Below, piece after piece: positions 17,668 through 25,587 of a stretch of DNA of 64,000 nt. Both the position numbers and the translations under genes were made by a program. This DNA is from Bacteroidota bacterium (GTDB lineage Bacteria; Bacteroidota; Bacteroidia; Bacteroidales; Paludibacteraceae): NCBI GenBank assembly GCA_023459355.1, contig JAEWUM010000036.1, positions 98,108 through 162,107 of the forward strand, in the 5' to 3' direction. The first letter of the stretch is position 1. Each line of letters starts with the position of its first letter. Below the pieces are notes generated by a model. That model ran no database searches and was not told the origin of the DNA. It saw only the letters and a program-made list of their open reading frames with translations.

Positions 17668-18630
17668 TTAATGAGACAGTATGACATGTAAAGAATTGTT
17701 CTTTAGCACAATATTTTGAACTTGCACAACACAATCAAAGGTGCCTGTTTCCCTGTTCAATGAAATCAATTTAGACTGATATTCATCACCTACCTGTTTG
17801 ACCCGCACCTGTTCGTTCATAAACTGCCGCGATATTTGTTTAACAACATCTGATATCAGCGCATACCATAATCCATGATATACCGGAGCACCTGAAAACT
17901 TATTTTCCGGCAGTTCAGCCTCATCATCAGGTTCATAAAAGTAGCGATATTGCTCAAAAACAGAGTTATATTCGTTGAATTTGCTGTTAATGCTAATTTT
18001 CCCGCGACTATCGGCATGAAAACGATAATCCGAATTCAGCGCCATCATGGACGGATAAAAAACGATATTATTATTTACCGATATCCTGTTAATTGTTCTC
18101 GAAACATCATCGAGGGAAATTTCCTTGGCATAAATTTCCATTTCCCCTGCAAAATTAACGATAACATTTTTGGGTGGAATACCAGGATTGACTGTCAACA
18201 AAACAATTATTTCTCCACTCGATAATTGATGATGATTAAAACTGCACTGACTCAACGGGATAGAACAATTCATCTGCAACAAACACAATTCCTCGTAATT
18301 GGACATCAACCCTCCGGAATCTTCATCGTGAAAGAAGTCGGTTACTCCCCTGCCTTTCGCATTTTTCAATGCATACATAAAAACAGCACGAGCGTAAGCC
18401 TGATTCATGGCGAGTAAAGTATCCTTCATCGCGGGATCAGAAATGCCAACAAAAACAGGGGCGGAAGCAAGATTAAAAACCGGCGGAATGGTACTTTTAA
18501 CTGGTATTGGCGTGTTCAATTCCTGCTGATTGGATGATGACATCTCATCAATCAGGCTTTTCAGATAATCCTGTGAAAAACAGAAAAATGAAACTGAAGA
18601 CAGCCATATTAAAATTACACAGGTACGCAT
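17668..18630 (-). CDS. Secreted protein of unknown function
   Basis: The 320-residue product has an N-terminal signal (MRTCVILIWLSSVSFFCFSQ). I do not recognise the remainder. APVFVGISDPAMKDTLLAMNQAYARAVFMYALK resembles the first strand and helix of LPP20-like proteins (G-I-S-D then an alanine-rich helix) but without the usual conserved residues. It is the first gene after the terminator at 18645-18677, 39 bases upstream of the YfaP-like gene, and leads the run 18630-14121. Confidence 0.45.
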   Translation of the reverse strand: MRTCVILIWLSSVSFFCFSQDYLKSLIDEMSSSNQQELNTPIPVKSTIPPVFNLASAPVFVGISDPAMKDTLLAMNQAYARAVFMYALKNAKGRGVTDFFHDEDSGGLMSNYEELCLLQMNCSIPLSQCSFNHHQLSSGEIIVLLTVNPGIPPKNVIVNFAGEMEIYAKEISLDDVSRTINRISVNNNIVFYPSMMALNSDYRFHADSRGKISINSKFNEYNSVFEQYRYFYEPDDEAELPENKFSGAPVYHGLWYALISDVVKQISRQFMNEQVRVKQVGDEYQSKLISLNRETGTFDCVVQVQNIVLKNNSLHVILSH

Positions 18631-18644
18631 AAGGCAAAAAAATA

Positions 18645-18677
18645 CTCCCCGAACAGCATTATGCTGTATTCGGGGAG
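18645..18677 (-). terminator. Intrinsic terminator after the LPP20 lipoprotein gene
   Basis: CTCCCCGAA (18645-18653) pairs with TTCGGGGAG (18669-18677), with an inner CAGCAT/ATGCTG stem. On the minus strand the hairpin is followed by a run of seven T (18636-18642). It ends the 18693-19271 transcript just before the 320-residue gene. Confidence 0.9.
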
Positions 18678-18692
18678 GTTAGCATGAGGATA

Positions 18693-19271
18693 TTATCTTC
18701 CCATATTATTCATTTCATTCTCGAAAGTCTTTTTAAACTTCTCGTAATTATAATCGACTTTCAGCATTTCACTATTGCTCATGCGGTTATTGAGTGATTC
18801 AAGCAGTTCGCTGCTACCCAATTCAACACAAACATAGTATTTATAATTACCGGATTTTGTCATGGTTGTTTTTTCGCAAATCACGGTTGTACCAGCCAAC
18901 GTTTGATCCACCACTTCACGGGTCAATCCTTCGTAGTTTTTCATCAACTCTTCTTTGTTGTTGTAGTTGCCTGACTTCACATAGTTATCGGTAACACTTT
19001 TAACCTTAGTATTAATGGCAGCAGCAAGACCTGCACGTGCTTCGCTCATGGCTTTTCTTTTCGCAGTCATTTGATCCATACTTTCACCGATTGCTGAGTA
19101 TCTGAACGCTTTGCTATTACTTTGAAATTCCGGACCGGCACAATGCGTTTTAACTTCCACTTCTCCAAAATCCTGAGAAGTCAATGCTTTTGTTTTGCAT
19201 GAAATCATGCCTAAACTGATGATTCCCACTAACAGGAAAACATTCATAACTGATAAAATTTGTTTTTTCAT
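18693..19271 (-). CDS. LPP20-family-like lipoprotein
   Basis: The start is ATG at 19271, giving a lipoprotein signal (MKKQILSVMNVFLLVGIISL...GMISC); upstream ATGs in frame would fall before or inside the likely promoter. The mature 192-residue product has FRYSAIGESMDQMTAKRKAM and EARAGLAAAINTKVKSV, the glycine-ending strand followed by an A-R-x-A helix of LPP20/FlgT N-terminal domains. It ends with YVCVELG and a helical tail. Probable periplasmic outer-membrane lipoprotein. It is monocistronic: a -7 box lies upstream and a strong terminator downstream. Confidence 0.7.
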   Translation of the reverse strand: MKKQILSVMNVFLLVGIISLGMISCKTKALTSQDFGEVEVKTHCAGPEFQSNSKAFRYSAIGESMDQMTAKRKAMSEARAGLAAAINTKVKSVTDNYVKSGNYNNKEELMKNYEGLTREVVDQTLAGTTVICEKTTMTKSGNYKYYVCVELGSSELLESLNNRMSNSEMLKVDYNYEKFKKTFENEMNNMGR

Positions 19272-19326
19272 AAGATTATTTTTTGAGATAAATAATAATG
19301 GAAGATTGTTGTGTATAAACTTGAGC

Positions 19327-19334
19327 CAAAGATA
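19327..19334 (-). promoter_or_regulatory. -7 element of the LPP20 lipoprotein promoter
   Basis: The minus strand reads TATCTTTG, a perfect TAnnTTTG, about 56 bases before the ATG at 19271. No clear -33 TTTG is seen. Confidence 0.45.
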
Positions 19335-19453
19335 AATAATTTTCTTAAAATTGCCGTATATTTTATAAAAAATGTTGTGAAGAAGAAAACTAATTCTGAT
19401 GTAAAAACTGATTTGAACACATATCAATCACTTGTTCGGGGAATAAGCTTTTT

Positions 19454-19479
19454 GTCCGTAGGACAATATGTGATTAACC
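19454..19479 (+). repeat. Left palindromic end of the RAYT element
   Basis: Inverted copy of 20065-20090. The hairpin GTCC-GTA-GGAC differs from the right-end GCCC/GGGC stem at two positions that pair with each other, so base pairing is kept. Confidence 0.65.
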
Positions 19480-19541
19480 GCAGGCATAAGCCTGTGGTAA
19501 GTGCGAGAGCACAAAACGACTGCCCGTAGGGCGGTACTATA

Positions 19542-19994
19542 TCAATCTATCAAAAAATACTGTTCATCTATGCCAATTCCGTTATCCTCAATCAATCTGC
19601 GATATTCGTCCTTAAATGTTTCGTTTTTATGATGTTCTTGCTGGTTCTTAATATATTCTATCACAATATCCTTTTCCTGATACCTGATAGTAAAAGCAGC
19701 ATATTTTTCGCCCCATGACTTAAAACCGGGAAATTTATCTTTATTGCTTTTGAGCCAGGAATTAGTAGAAGTTTTAAGTTCTTTCACAAAATCAGATAGT
19801 GCAATAGTAGCATGTATGCCAACCAGAATGTGTATATGGTCGGGCATACCGTTGATTCGGTATAAAAATGATTTTTTGTTTTTGATATATCCCCATATAT
19901 AGCGATACAATTCTTCAGAATGTTCACTTGGAAGAATATTTTCACTGTATTTGGTGCGTATGATGATATGATGTAATGACTGTATATAACTCAT
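19542..19994 (-). CDS. REP-associated tyrosine transposase (Y1_Tnp, HUH)
   Basis: The 150-residue product matches IS200/IS605 Y1 transposases: the HUH motif occurs as MPDHIHILVG (about 50-59). The C-terminal helix carrying the catalytic Tyr is likely around FTIRYQEKDIVIEYIKNQQEHH, where Y in IEYIKNQ is the best candidate. Such enzymes cut one DNA strand next to hairpins and join it to the tyrosine. The gene is intact, starts at 19994 and is bracketed by matching palindromes. It lies between the LPP20 lipoprotein and the PEGA-FGE gene, about 190 bases downstream of the latter. Confidence 0.9.
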   Translation of the reverse strand: MSYIQSLHHIIIRTKYSENILPSEHSEELYRYIWGYIKNKKSFLYRINGMPDHIHILVGIHATIALSDFVKELKTSTNSWLKSNKDKFPGFKSWGEKYAAFTIRYQEKDIVIEYIKNQQEHHKNETFKDEYRRLIEDNGIGIDEQYFLID

Positions 19995-20064
19995 TGTATA
20001 TATTATTATGCCGCCCTACGGGCGGATGTTTTACCTGACTTTAAACCCGTAAGATAAATCTTAC

Positions 20065-20090
20065 GGTTAATCACATATTGCCCTACGGGC
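20065..20090 (-). repeat. Right palindromic end of the RAYT element
   Basis: Inverted copy of 19454-19479 with 24 of 26 matches. The nearby hairpin 20047-20066 (8-bp stem, 4-base loop) overlaps its inner edge by two bases. Confidence 0.65.
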
Positions 20091-20183
20091 AATTGTTCTC
20101 ACTTACCACGTTAAAGGATCTCCGCTTCACTCCTGCTTCGCCGGCTAAAGAAATGGTTTTTAGCTCAAATCAATACTGTGGAG

Positions 20184-22325
20184 CTATGGGACAAGAGCGA
20201 GGCGAAAACCCAGAAGGTCATCGCGACCGTCGGGGTAGTTACTACCGCGATTCGCCGAACGGCAGTCGTCTGCGCGGCCGTTCCAGCTGCCGCCACGAAA
20301 CACGCAGTACAAAACCGATACAGGTCCCTGCGGGTTGTTCTGCGGACTGCTCTTGTAATAATCACTCCCATACCAATCACTACACCATTCCCATACATTC
20401 CCACTCATATCATATAGTCCCAACGCATTGGGTTTTTTGGTGCCCACCGCTTGGGTTTTTCTCCTGCTGTTGGAATAGTACCAGGCATATTTGCCCAAAC
20501 TGCTTTCGCTGTTGGTACCTGCCCATTGGGTGCGGTTGTTAGCGCCTCCTCCCGCTGTATACTCCCATTCGGCTTCTGTCGGTAAACGGTATTTCTTGCC
20601 GGTCAATTTATTCAACTTTTTTAGGAACTCCTGACAGTCGTTCCAACTGACTTGTTCAACCGGTAAATTGTTTCCCTTAAAGTAGCTTGGGTTATTGCCC
20701 ATCACTGCCTGCCAAAGGGCTTGAGTTACTTCCGTTTTCCCCATGGCAAAATCGCTTACCGTTACAGTATGCACTGGTTTTTCATCACTTATCCCGCTAT
20801 TACTACCCATCTGAAAGGTACCACCCTTTATCCCAATCATCTCAAAACTTACTCCTTTCACGGTTTCAGTAAAAGATGCCGGGCCAAATGCCAGTGTAAA
20901 GTTGGTTTCACCTCCGCTTTGTGGAATCTCCACCTTTCTTTCAGCTGTTTTCCCTTCAAGTTCAATTTTCAGCACATGGCTGCCATAAGTCAGGTTACCT
21001 TTGTATGGAGTTTTGCCCACGGCATTGCCATCAATAAACAAATTAACTCCCGATGGAGTGGAATTGATGGCCACCACTCTGCCATTCACCAAGGTTTCAC
21101 TTATCATGGCACTTGTGCCCTCGGTAATGCTGATTGATTTGGTTAACGGAGCATAACCCTGCCGGGATAGTTCCACCTTGTAATCGCCTATCAACAGTTT
21201 ATTGATTGTATTGGGCGTAATACCACAATCTTTTCCATTAATTTTAATAGCTGCGCCAGATGGAGAGCTCACCACATCCAATGAACCGTATATCGGGGTA
21301 GGTTGCAGTTCTATCGTTCGCTTGTCTCCCGTAGTCAATTCGATGTCCTGTTTGGCAGCCCGGTGTTTATCCAACATCGCTTCGATGGAATAAATCCCTG
21401 CACCCAGTCGGCCGCTCCAGCTCCCTGTGCCTTTTTGCTGGTTATTCAACACGATACTTGCTCCCGATGGGGCATTGATGGTGAGTTCCGCAAAATTCGG
21501 TTGCAGGGTGACATTCAGCGGAGTGGTCTGTCCGTCGGTTACCCTCACTCTCTGCGTGATGGGTTGATACATCTCCTTTACCACCTGCACGGCGTGCTCC
21601 CCGCTGGCTATGGGATTGGTAGTCAATGGAGTGGTGGCTGCAATCAAGTTCCCGTTTACAAACACCTGTGCGCCGCTTTCGGGTTGCGAACTAATTTTAA
21701 TGTATCCAAACGCTGGTTTCAATTTCACGGCAACCGTTTTCTTTTCATTTCCCATCTCTATCTTTCCCGCTTCGGTATGATACAGCGGCATTTCCACACG
21801 GTAGTTATAAGCGCCCGGTTTGAGTTTCGCCATGTATTCTCCTGTTTTCACAAATTCATCGTTGATATAGATCAGGGCATTGGCAGGTTCGGGCGTTATT
21901 ACTAACCACTGACTTTCAATGGTTTCTTCTACAATGGTGGTAACACGGCCGGTTACCAGCACCATTTCATACACGGTAGCTTTTTGAATGCTCATGGGGA
22001 TCATGTAATCCCTGAGCTGCCCCAACTGAGGATGAAAAATGGAGACTCGTTTGATTCCCCAGGGCACATACACCCATATTTCTGATGGTTTTTCGATGGT
22101 TTTTACAATGCCGGTCATGCCACCATCAAACGTAAAGCCTTTTTGAGTGGTTACAACTTTTATGAGGGCCGCAATATCGCCATTCTGATCTTTCTCCGGA
22201 GAATTAACCCTTGCATCCAAATCATTCTCGAGCATGCGGAAGGATTTAACTGAAAGTTGAGCCTGCGCAGCACTCCCAATCAGCATAAACAGGAATAGAA
22301 ATCTGATAAAACATGTTTTATTCAT
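20184..22325 (-). CDS. PEGA-repeat protein with C-terminal formylglycine-generating-enzyme-like (lectin-fold) domain
   Basis: I use ATG 22325, which starts a signal peptide (MNKTCFIRFLFLFMLIGSAAQAQ); ATG 22376 would add 17 residues before it. The 713-residue product has an N-terminal domain (about 25-135) shared with the 30091 gene (ENDLDARVN, FDGGMTGIVKT, EIWVYVPWG). About five PEGA repeats follow (SGAAIKINGKDCGITPNTI, TPSGVNLFIDGNAVGKTPY). An FGE/SUMF1-like domain covers about 483-713 (GGTFQMGSN, LPTEAEWEY, WEWCSDWYG, RGGSWN, GFRLALVP). FGE folds include C-type-lectin-like display domains of retroelement target proteins. The last 40 codons look diversified (see findings). Likely surface or periplasmic; enzymatic activity is not assumed. 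Confidence 0.85.
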   Translation of the reverse strand: MNKTCFIRFLFLFMLIGSAAQAQLSVKSFRMLENDLDARVNSPEKDQNGDIAALIKVVTTQKGFTFDGGMTGIVKTIEKPSEIWVYVPWGIKRVSIFHPQLGQLRDYMIPMSIQKATVYEMVLVTGRVTTIVEETIESQWLVITPEPANALIYINDEFVKTGEYMAKLKPGAYNYRVEMPLYHTEAGKIEMGNEKKTVAVKLKPAFGYIKISSQPESGAQVFVNGNLIAATTPLTTNPIASGEHAVQVVKEMYQPITQRVRVTDGQTTPLNVTLQPNFAELTINAPSGASIVLNNQQKGTGSWSGRLGAGIYSIEAMLDKHRAAKQDIELTTGDKRTIELQPTPIYGSLDVVSSPSGAAIKINGKDCGITPNTINKLLIGDYKVELSRQGYAPLTKSISITEGTSAMISETLVNGRVVAINSTPSGVNLFIDGNAVGKTPYKGNLTYGSHVLKIELEGKTAERKVEIPQSGGETNFTLAFGPASFTETVKGVSFEMIGIKGGTFQMGSNSGISDEKPVHTVTVSDFAMGKTEVTQALWQAVMGNNPSYFKGNNLPVEQVSWNDCQEFLKKLNKLTGKKYRLPTEAEWEYTAGGGANNRTQWAGTNSESSLGKYAWYYSNSRRKTQAVGTKKPNALGLYDMSGNVWEWCSDWYGSDYYKSSPQNNPQGPVSVLYCVFRGGSWNGRADDCRSANRGSNYPDGRDDLLGFRLALVP
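20187..20300 (-). other. Candidate DGR-type variable region
   Basis: The last codons of the PEGA-FGE gene form the pattern RGGSWN-x2-A-x2-CRSANR-x4-P-x-x-R-x4-GFRLA typical of DGR variable regions. The x positions are mostly G, D, S, Y or R with codons ending in C or T, as produced from AAC/AAT by adenine mutagenesis. The segment is visibly richer in G+C than the rest of the gene. No template repeat or reverse transcriptase is present in the window. Confidence 0.45.
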
Positions 22326-22394
22326 AGTGACAAGTACGAGAATATTAGGATTAATAAAAAAGTTAAACCGTTTCAAAAGCTTTCAAAAACACAA

Positions 22395-22424
22395 CAAAGA
22401 TATGTTTTTTCATGAGAATCGAAA
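22395..22424 (-). promoter_or_regulatory. Promoter of the PEGA-FGE gene
   Basis: The minus strand has TTTC (22421-22424, one mismatch to TTTG), 18 bases, then a perfect TATCTTTG (22395-22402). The expected start near 22388 gives a leader of about 63 bases to ATG 22325. Confidence 0.6.
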
Positions 22425-22525
22425 GTACAACTTTAACATATCATGAATAACAAAATTAAAGCTTTAGGTTATCAAATGTGATTTTCTTTATGATTTCATT
22501 TCAATAGAGTTCTCTTTTATCATGT

Positions 22526-23866
22526 TCATTCCCACATCTGTTTAAGCAAATGGGGCAAAGCAGCAATGAGATAAAACGGCAGATTGATTAATCTGAACTC
22601 CTTGTTGGTTATTGTTTTTACAGTATCAATACTAAACATGCCCGACCAAACACGTATTGCCACATCATGGTTTGTTTCGTTCATAAACTGATGAATTGAT
22701 TTCAGGTGTGCATTATGTCCTGATTTGACTTCAACCGGAATAACTTTTCCATCAAATACGATTACAAAATCTACTTCAGCCACGCTACCTCTTTTATTGC
22801 GCATCCAGTAATTCTGCTTCAAACCAACTTCAAAACTCAAGGTTTTCAGTTCCTGAGCAACAATCTGTTCGGCAGCTTTACCCCGCCAGGTATCCAACAA
22901 ATCAGTATTTAGCAGGTATTCCTTCTGAACACCTGCAGCATAATTCACCAACCCGGCATCTAACCAGAACAGTTTAGGCGATTTTTTCAGATCAGAGACA
23001 GCAGGTAAACTTACATTGGTAGTTGGATATACCAATTCCAGCAACATGGCTTTGCTTAATGTTCGAAAAGCTTCACCGGTTTCTCTTGCTTTGTAAGATG
23101 AAGCCGCGAATCCACCCAAGGTTATTGTTTGACCCGAAAATGCCCATCCTTCCTCTAAAATATAGCTGATAACATTCGCCTGCGTGTTAGTCTCAGCATA
23201 TTTTTCAACATCGTTTTTATAGGCATTCAACAATTGATTATATACCTTAGATAGTGCTACAATATCTCTCTCGGAAGCATATCGCGCCACAACTTCCGGC
23301 ATACCGCCAATCAACGCATATAAATTAAAGTGTTGCAGCATTTCAGTATGAAATGGCTGGGGAAGTGCCGCTTTTGTTATCATATTCACAAATCGGCCCT
23401 CGCCAATAGCTGCAAGGTATTCAATGAAGGAGCAGGGGCGAATTGCCATATATTCGACACGACCCACCGGCAAAGAAATATGTTTATCCAGCATGGTTTC
23501 CAACAACGAACCCGCAGCAATAACAAATACTTCCGGCAAATCTTCGTAAAAATACCGCAAAAGTGAGATAGCATGTGATGATTCCTGAATTTCATCCATA
23601 AAAAGCAAAGTTCGACCTTCTTTCCGTGTTTTGTTACAATACAGAAACAAAAGTGGCATCAGTTTTTTTACGTCATCTGTAGATTCCATTAATTCTTTCG
23701 AACCGGATTTCTCCAGATTGATGTACAAATAATTTTCGAACTGTTTCCCGAACTTATTCACGACAGTTGTCTTCCCTACCTGACGAGCACCCCGTAACAC
23801 CAAGGGTTTTCGATGAGGATTCAAAGCCCACTTTTCTAATTCTTTTTCAATTGTTCTTATAAACAT
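22526..23866 (-). CDS. AAA_14/DUF4143 ATPase
   Basis: The 446-residue product has Walker A GARQVGKTT (26-34), Walker B LLFMDEIQ, then a sensor-like VIAAGSLLE. The C-terminal DUF4143 region includes EVDFVIVFDGKVIPVEVKSG, a PD-(D/E)xK-like nuclease pattern. This architecture is common and mobile in Bacteroidota and archaea. Its biological role is not established, with suggested links to defence or DNA elements. Cytoplasmic. It interrupts an otherwise all-envelope locus. Three 33-bp-period direct repeats lie just upstream (23917-24000) and a -7 box at 23892-23899, so autoregulation through the repeats is plausible. Confidence 0.9.
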   Translation of the reverse strand: MFIRTIEKELEKWALNPHRKPLVLRGARQVGKTTVVNKFGKQFENYLYINLEKSGSKELMESTDDVKKLMPLLFLYCNKTRKEGRTLLFMDEIQESSHAISLLRYFYEDLPEVFVIAAGSLLETMLDKHISLPVGRVEYMAIRPCSFIEYLAAIGEGRFVNMITKAALPQPFHTEMLQHFNLYALIGGMPEVVARYASERDIVALSKVYNQLLNAYKNDVEKYAETNTQANVISYILEEGWAFSGQTITLGGFAASSYKARETGEAFRTLSKAMLLELVYPTTNVSLPAVSDLKKSPKLFWLDAGLVNYAAGVQKEYLLNTDLLDTWRGKAAEQIVAQELKTLSFEVGLKQNYWMRNKRGSVAEVDFVIVFDGKVIPVEVKSGHNAHLKSIHQFMNETNHDVAIRVWSGMFSIDTVKTITNKEFRLINLPFYLIAALPHLLKQMWE

Positions 23867-23891
23867 GCTCTAGTTATTTAGATTTCAGCGA

Positions 23892-23899
23892 CAAAGTTA
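23892..23899 (-). promoter_or_regulatory. -7 element of the AAA/DUF4143 gene
   Basis: The minus strand reads TAACTTTG, a perfect TAnnTTTG, about 26 bases before the ATG at 23866. The expected -33 position falls on the first of three direct repeats and carries no TTTG. Confidence 0.55.
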
Positions 23900-23916
23900 A
23901 GAATAATCTTTCATAA

Positions 23917-24000
23917 TTGTATCATTGCAGGGGTATTTTATCGCATTATTTGTATCATTGCAGGGGTGATTTTAAGCATTATTTGTATCATTGCAGGGGT
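23917..24000. repeat. Three direct repeats with 33-bp period upstream of the ATPase gene
   Basis: An identical 18-base core (TTGTATCATTGCAGGGGT) occurs at 23917-23934, 23950-23967 and 23983-24000, exactly 33 bases apart. The spacers between cores (about 15 bases) are themselves partly similar. The nearest copy overlaps the -33 region of the ATPase promoter, and the far copy ends 15 bases from the stop of the FISUMP lipoprotein gene. They could be operator sites or part of a mobile cassette. Confidence 0.85.
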
Positions 24001-24014
24001 AAATTAAGACAACT

Positions 24015-25556
24015 CTAATCCTTGATACAACGGACAGAGTACCCGAGCGAACGGATGTAACTATACAGAGATGCACTGTTGTTATTAACGTTTAAACTAT
24101 GAGAAGCTGTACTCCCTATGCTGCTCGACCAATAACTGCCGTAAGTCCCAACACCTCCAACCGAACCGCTACTACCATCGCGGTAACCGGCCATGGGTAA
24201 CTTCAACGGTGAGGCAAAAGCTCCAATTGAGTTTTTGCTACTCCAACTTGCAACTTCAGTCGTCCATTCAGCTGAAGTAGGAACGCGATAACCAGCAGGA
24301 CATGGATTATTGATGCCATTTACTCCTTGCCATAAATAATCATTCTGAGGACTTCGCCAATCTTTTGGAGTGTTATTAGTTAAAATGAAATTCCCATGTC
24401 CCGGATTATCGTTGGAACTTAATACGTTGGTTGTTGTTGAAATTCTCTTTTCATGTCCATCCGCGGCACGACCCCATTGGTATAAATCCCCGTACGAAAG
24501 GGCATCGGTACTTGAAGTGGCAACTTGCAAAGCTCCTACGTTTCGATCTATCCAGATTCTGCCTGTTGTGGGATTGGTCACCTCTCCATAAGTATAATTT
24601 GTAATAAAACTTTCTTCATTTCCATATGCTGTGCCTACTGAATTTGTTGCATAAGCCCGAACATAATACGTTGTTACAGGTGTTAATCCTGTAATTGAAC
24701 TAATAAAAACACCACTATCGTTGCCGTCGGATGTTTTGAAATCAGAAGTTGTAGGGTTTGTAGTTGTACTCCAGCACACCCCACGGTCTGTAATTGTTGC
24801 ACCTCCATCATCGGTTATATTACCACCTGAAACGGCTGCGTTATCCTTTATTGATGTAACTGGATTTGTTGAAAGGTTTATCACTCCATTTCGGGTTATA
24901 AAACTATCTTCGTTTCCGTAGTAAGTTCCCCCACTGTTTGTGGCATACGACCGTACATAATAAACTGTATTTACAGCCAATTCGGTTAATGTACTATTAA
25001 ATTCTCCAATTCCTTTGCCATCATTGGTTTTAAAATGCTCAATCGTTGGATTTGGTGCTGTGTTCCAACATACTCCACGGGCAATAATATCAGAATTGTC
25101 ACCCTCAATTACTATATTACCTCCGCTTTGAGCCGAATTAACTGTTATCTCACTGACTTCTATGGTCGTGATCCCAATTGATTTGGTAGTAAATATTTCC
25201 TCCAACCCGTAAGCAATACCATTTTTGTTGGTAGCGTATGCTCTTAAATAATAGGTCGTATTGGGATTCAGACCAACTATTTTACTAATAAAACTACCTG
25301 AAATTATAGAATCCTGCGTGATATTATCGGTAATGGTAGGATTGGGACTTACTGACCAACAAACGCCACAGGCTGAAATTTCATACCCAGCATCGGAATC
25401 AATATACCCTCCGCTCAGTGCGGATGCTTCGGTGACAAGACTGACTTCAGTGGTGGTGATTTTTGGCAAAAGGTCTGTTGGATCAGGTTTTTCACAACTG
25501 TGATGTAAAATCAACGTTGCGAAAATGAAGATAAAAGCACTACTAAGATGTTTCAT
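24015..25556 (-). CDS. Lipoprotein with Fn3-like repeats and a C-terminal FISUMP domain
   Basis: I choose ATG 25556 (MKHLSSAFIFIFATLILHHSC), which gives a lipoprotein signal; ATG 25583 is an alternative, and earlier ATGs overlap the upstream gene. The 513-residue product has three repeats of about 100 residues with RGVCWNT-x-PNPTI and TTYYVRAYATNS-x-GTAYGNE, a Fn3-like pattern. The FISUMP domain (about 327-513) follows: GRIWIDRNVGA, YGDLYQWGRAADGHE, NPCPAGYRVPTSAEW and YSVRCIKD. FISUMP domains have a C-type-lectin-like fold and face outward. The segment before SVRCIKD resembles a hypervariable lectin face. It is the last gene of the 34304-24015 run, 31 bases after the thioredoxin-like gene. 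Confidence 0.85.
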   Translation of the reverse strand: MKHLSSAFIFIFATLILHHSCEKPDPTDLLPKITTTEVSLVTEASALSGGYIDSDAGYEISACGVCWSVSPNPTITDNITQDSIISGSFISKIVGLNPNTTYYLRAYATNKNGIAYGLEEIFTTKSIGITTIEVSEITVNSAQSGGNIVIEGDNSDIIARGVCWNTAPNPTIEHFKTNDGKGIGEFNSTLTELAVNTVYYVRSYATNSGGTYYGNEDSFITRNGVINLSTNPVTSIKDNAAVSGGNITDDGGATITDRGVCWSTTTNPTTSDFKTSDGNDSGVFISSITGLTPVTTYYVRAYATNSVGTAYGNEESFITNYTYGEVTNPTTGRIWIDRNVGALQVATSSTDALSYGDLYQWGRAADGHEKRISTTTNVLSSNDNPGHGNFILTNNTPKDWRSPQNDYLWQGVNGINNPCPAGYRVPTSAEWTTEVASWSSKNSIGAFASPLKLPMAGYRDGSSGSVGGVGTYGSYWSSSIGSTASHSLNVNNNSASLYSYIRSLGYSVRCIKD

Positions 25557-25587
25557 GTGACGTATTATTTTTTTTATTAACATATTA

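Larger units (their letters stand above)
19454..20090. mobile_element. RAYT (IS200/IS605-like) element with hairpin ends
   Basis: A single HUH transposase gene (19542-19994) is bracketed by related hairpin sequences in inverted orientation: 19454-19479 and 20065-20090 match in 24 of 26 positions as inverted repeats. Inside them lie an 8-bp stem with 4-base loop on each side (19478-19497 and 20047-20066) and a GCCC-GTA-GGGC type hairpin (19522-19532 left; 20011-20025 right). This fits a REP-associated tyrosine transposase with its palindromes. True excision boundaries cannot be fixed without other copies. Confidence 0.7.

Noticed and set aside
8492..19271. Curli biogenesis locus
   Set aside because: CsgG-like patterns are present only as weak fold hints, and no CsgA/CsgB-type repeat subunit gene is seen.
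20184..20900. Gliding-motility GldK/GldJ
   Set aside because: Those proteins carry FGE-like domains, but here the FGE domain is fused to PEGA repeats and no gliding or type IX secretion gene is near.
23917..24000. CRISPR array
   Set aside because: Only three copies, 18-base cores and 15-base partly similar spacers, and no cas genes nearby; the arrays at 46551 and 49864 likewise have no unique spacers.
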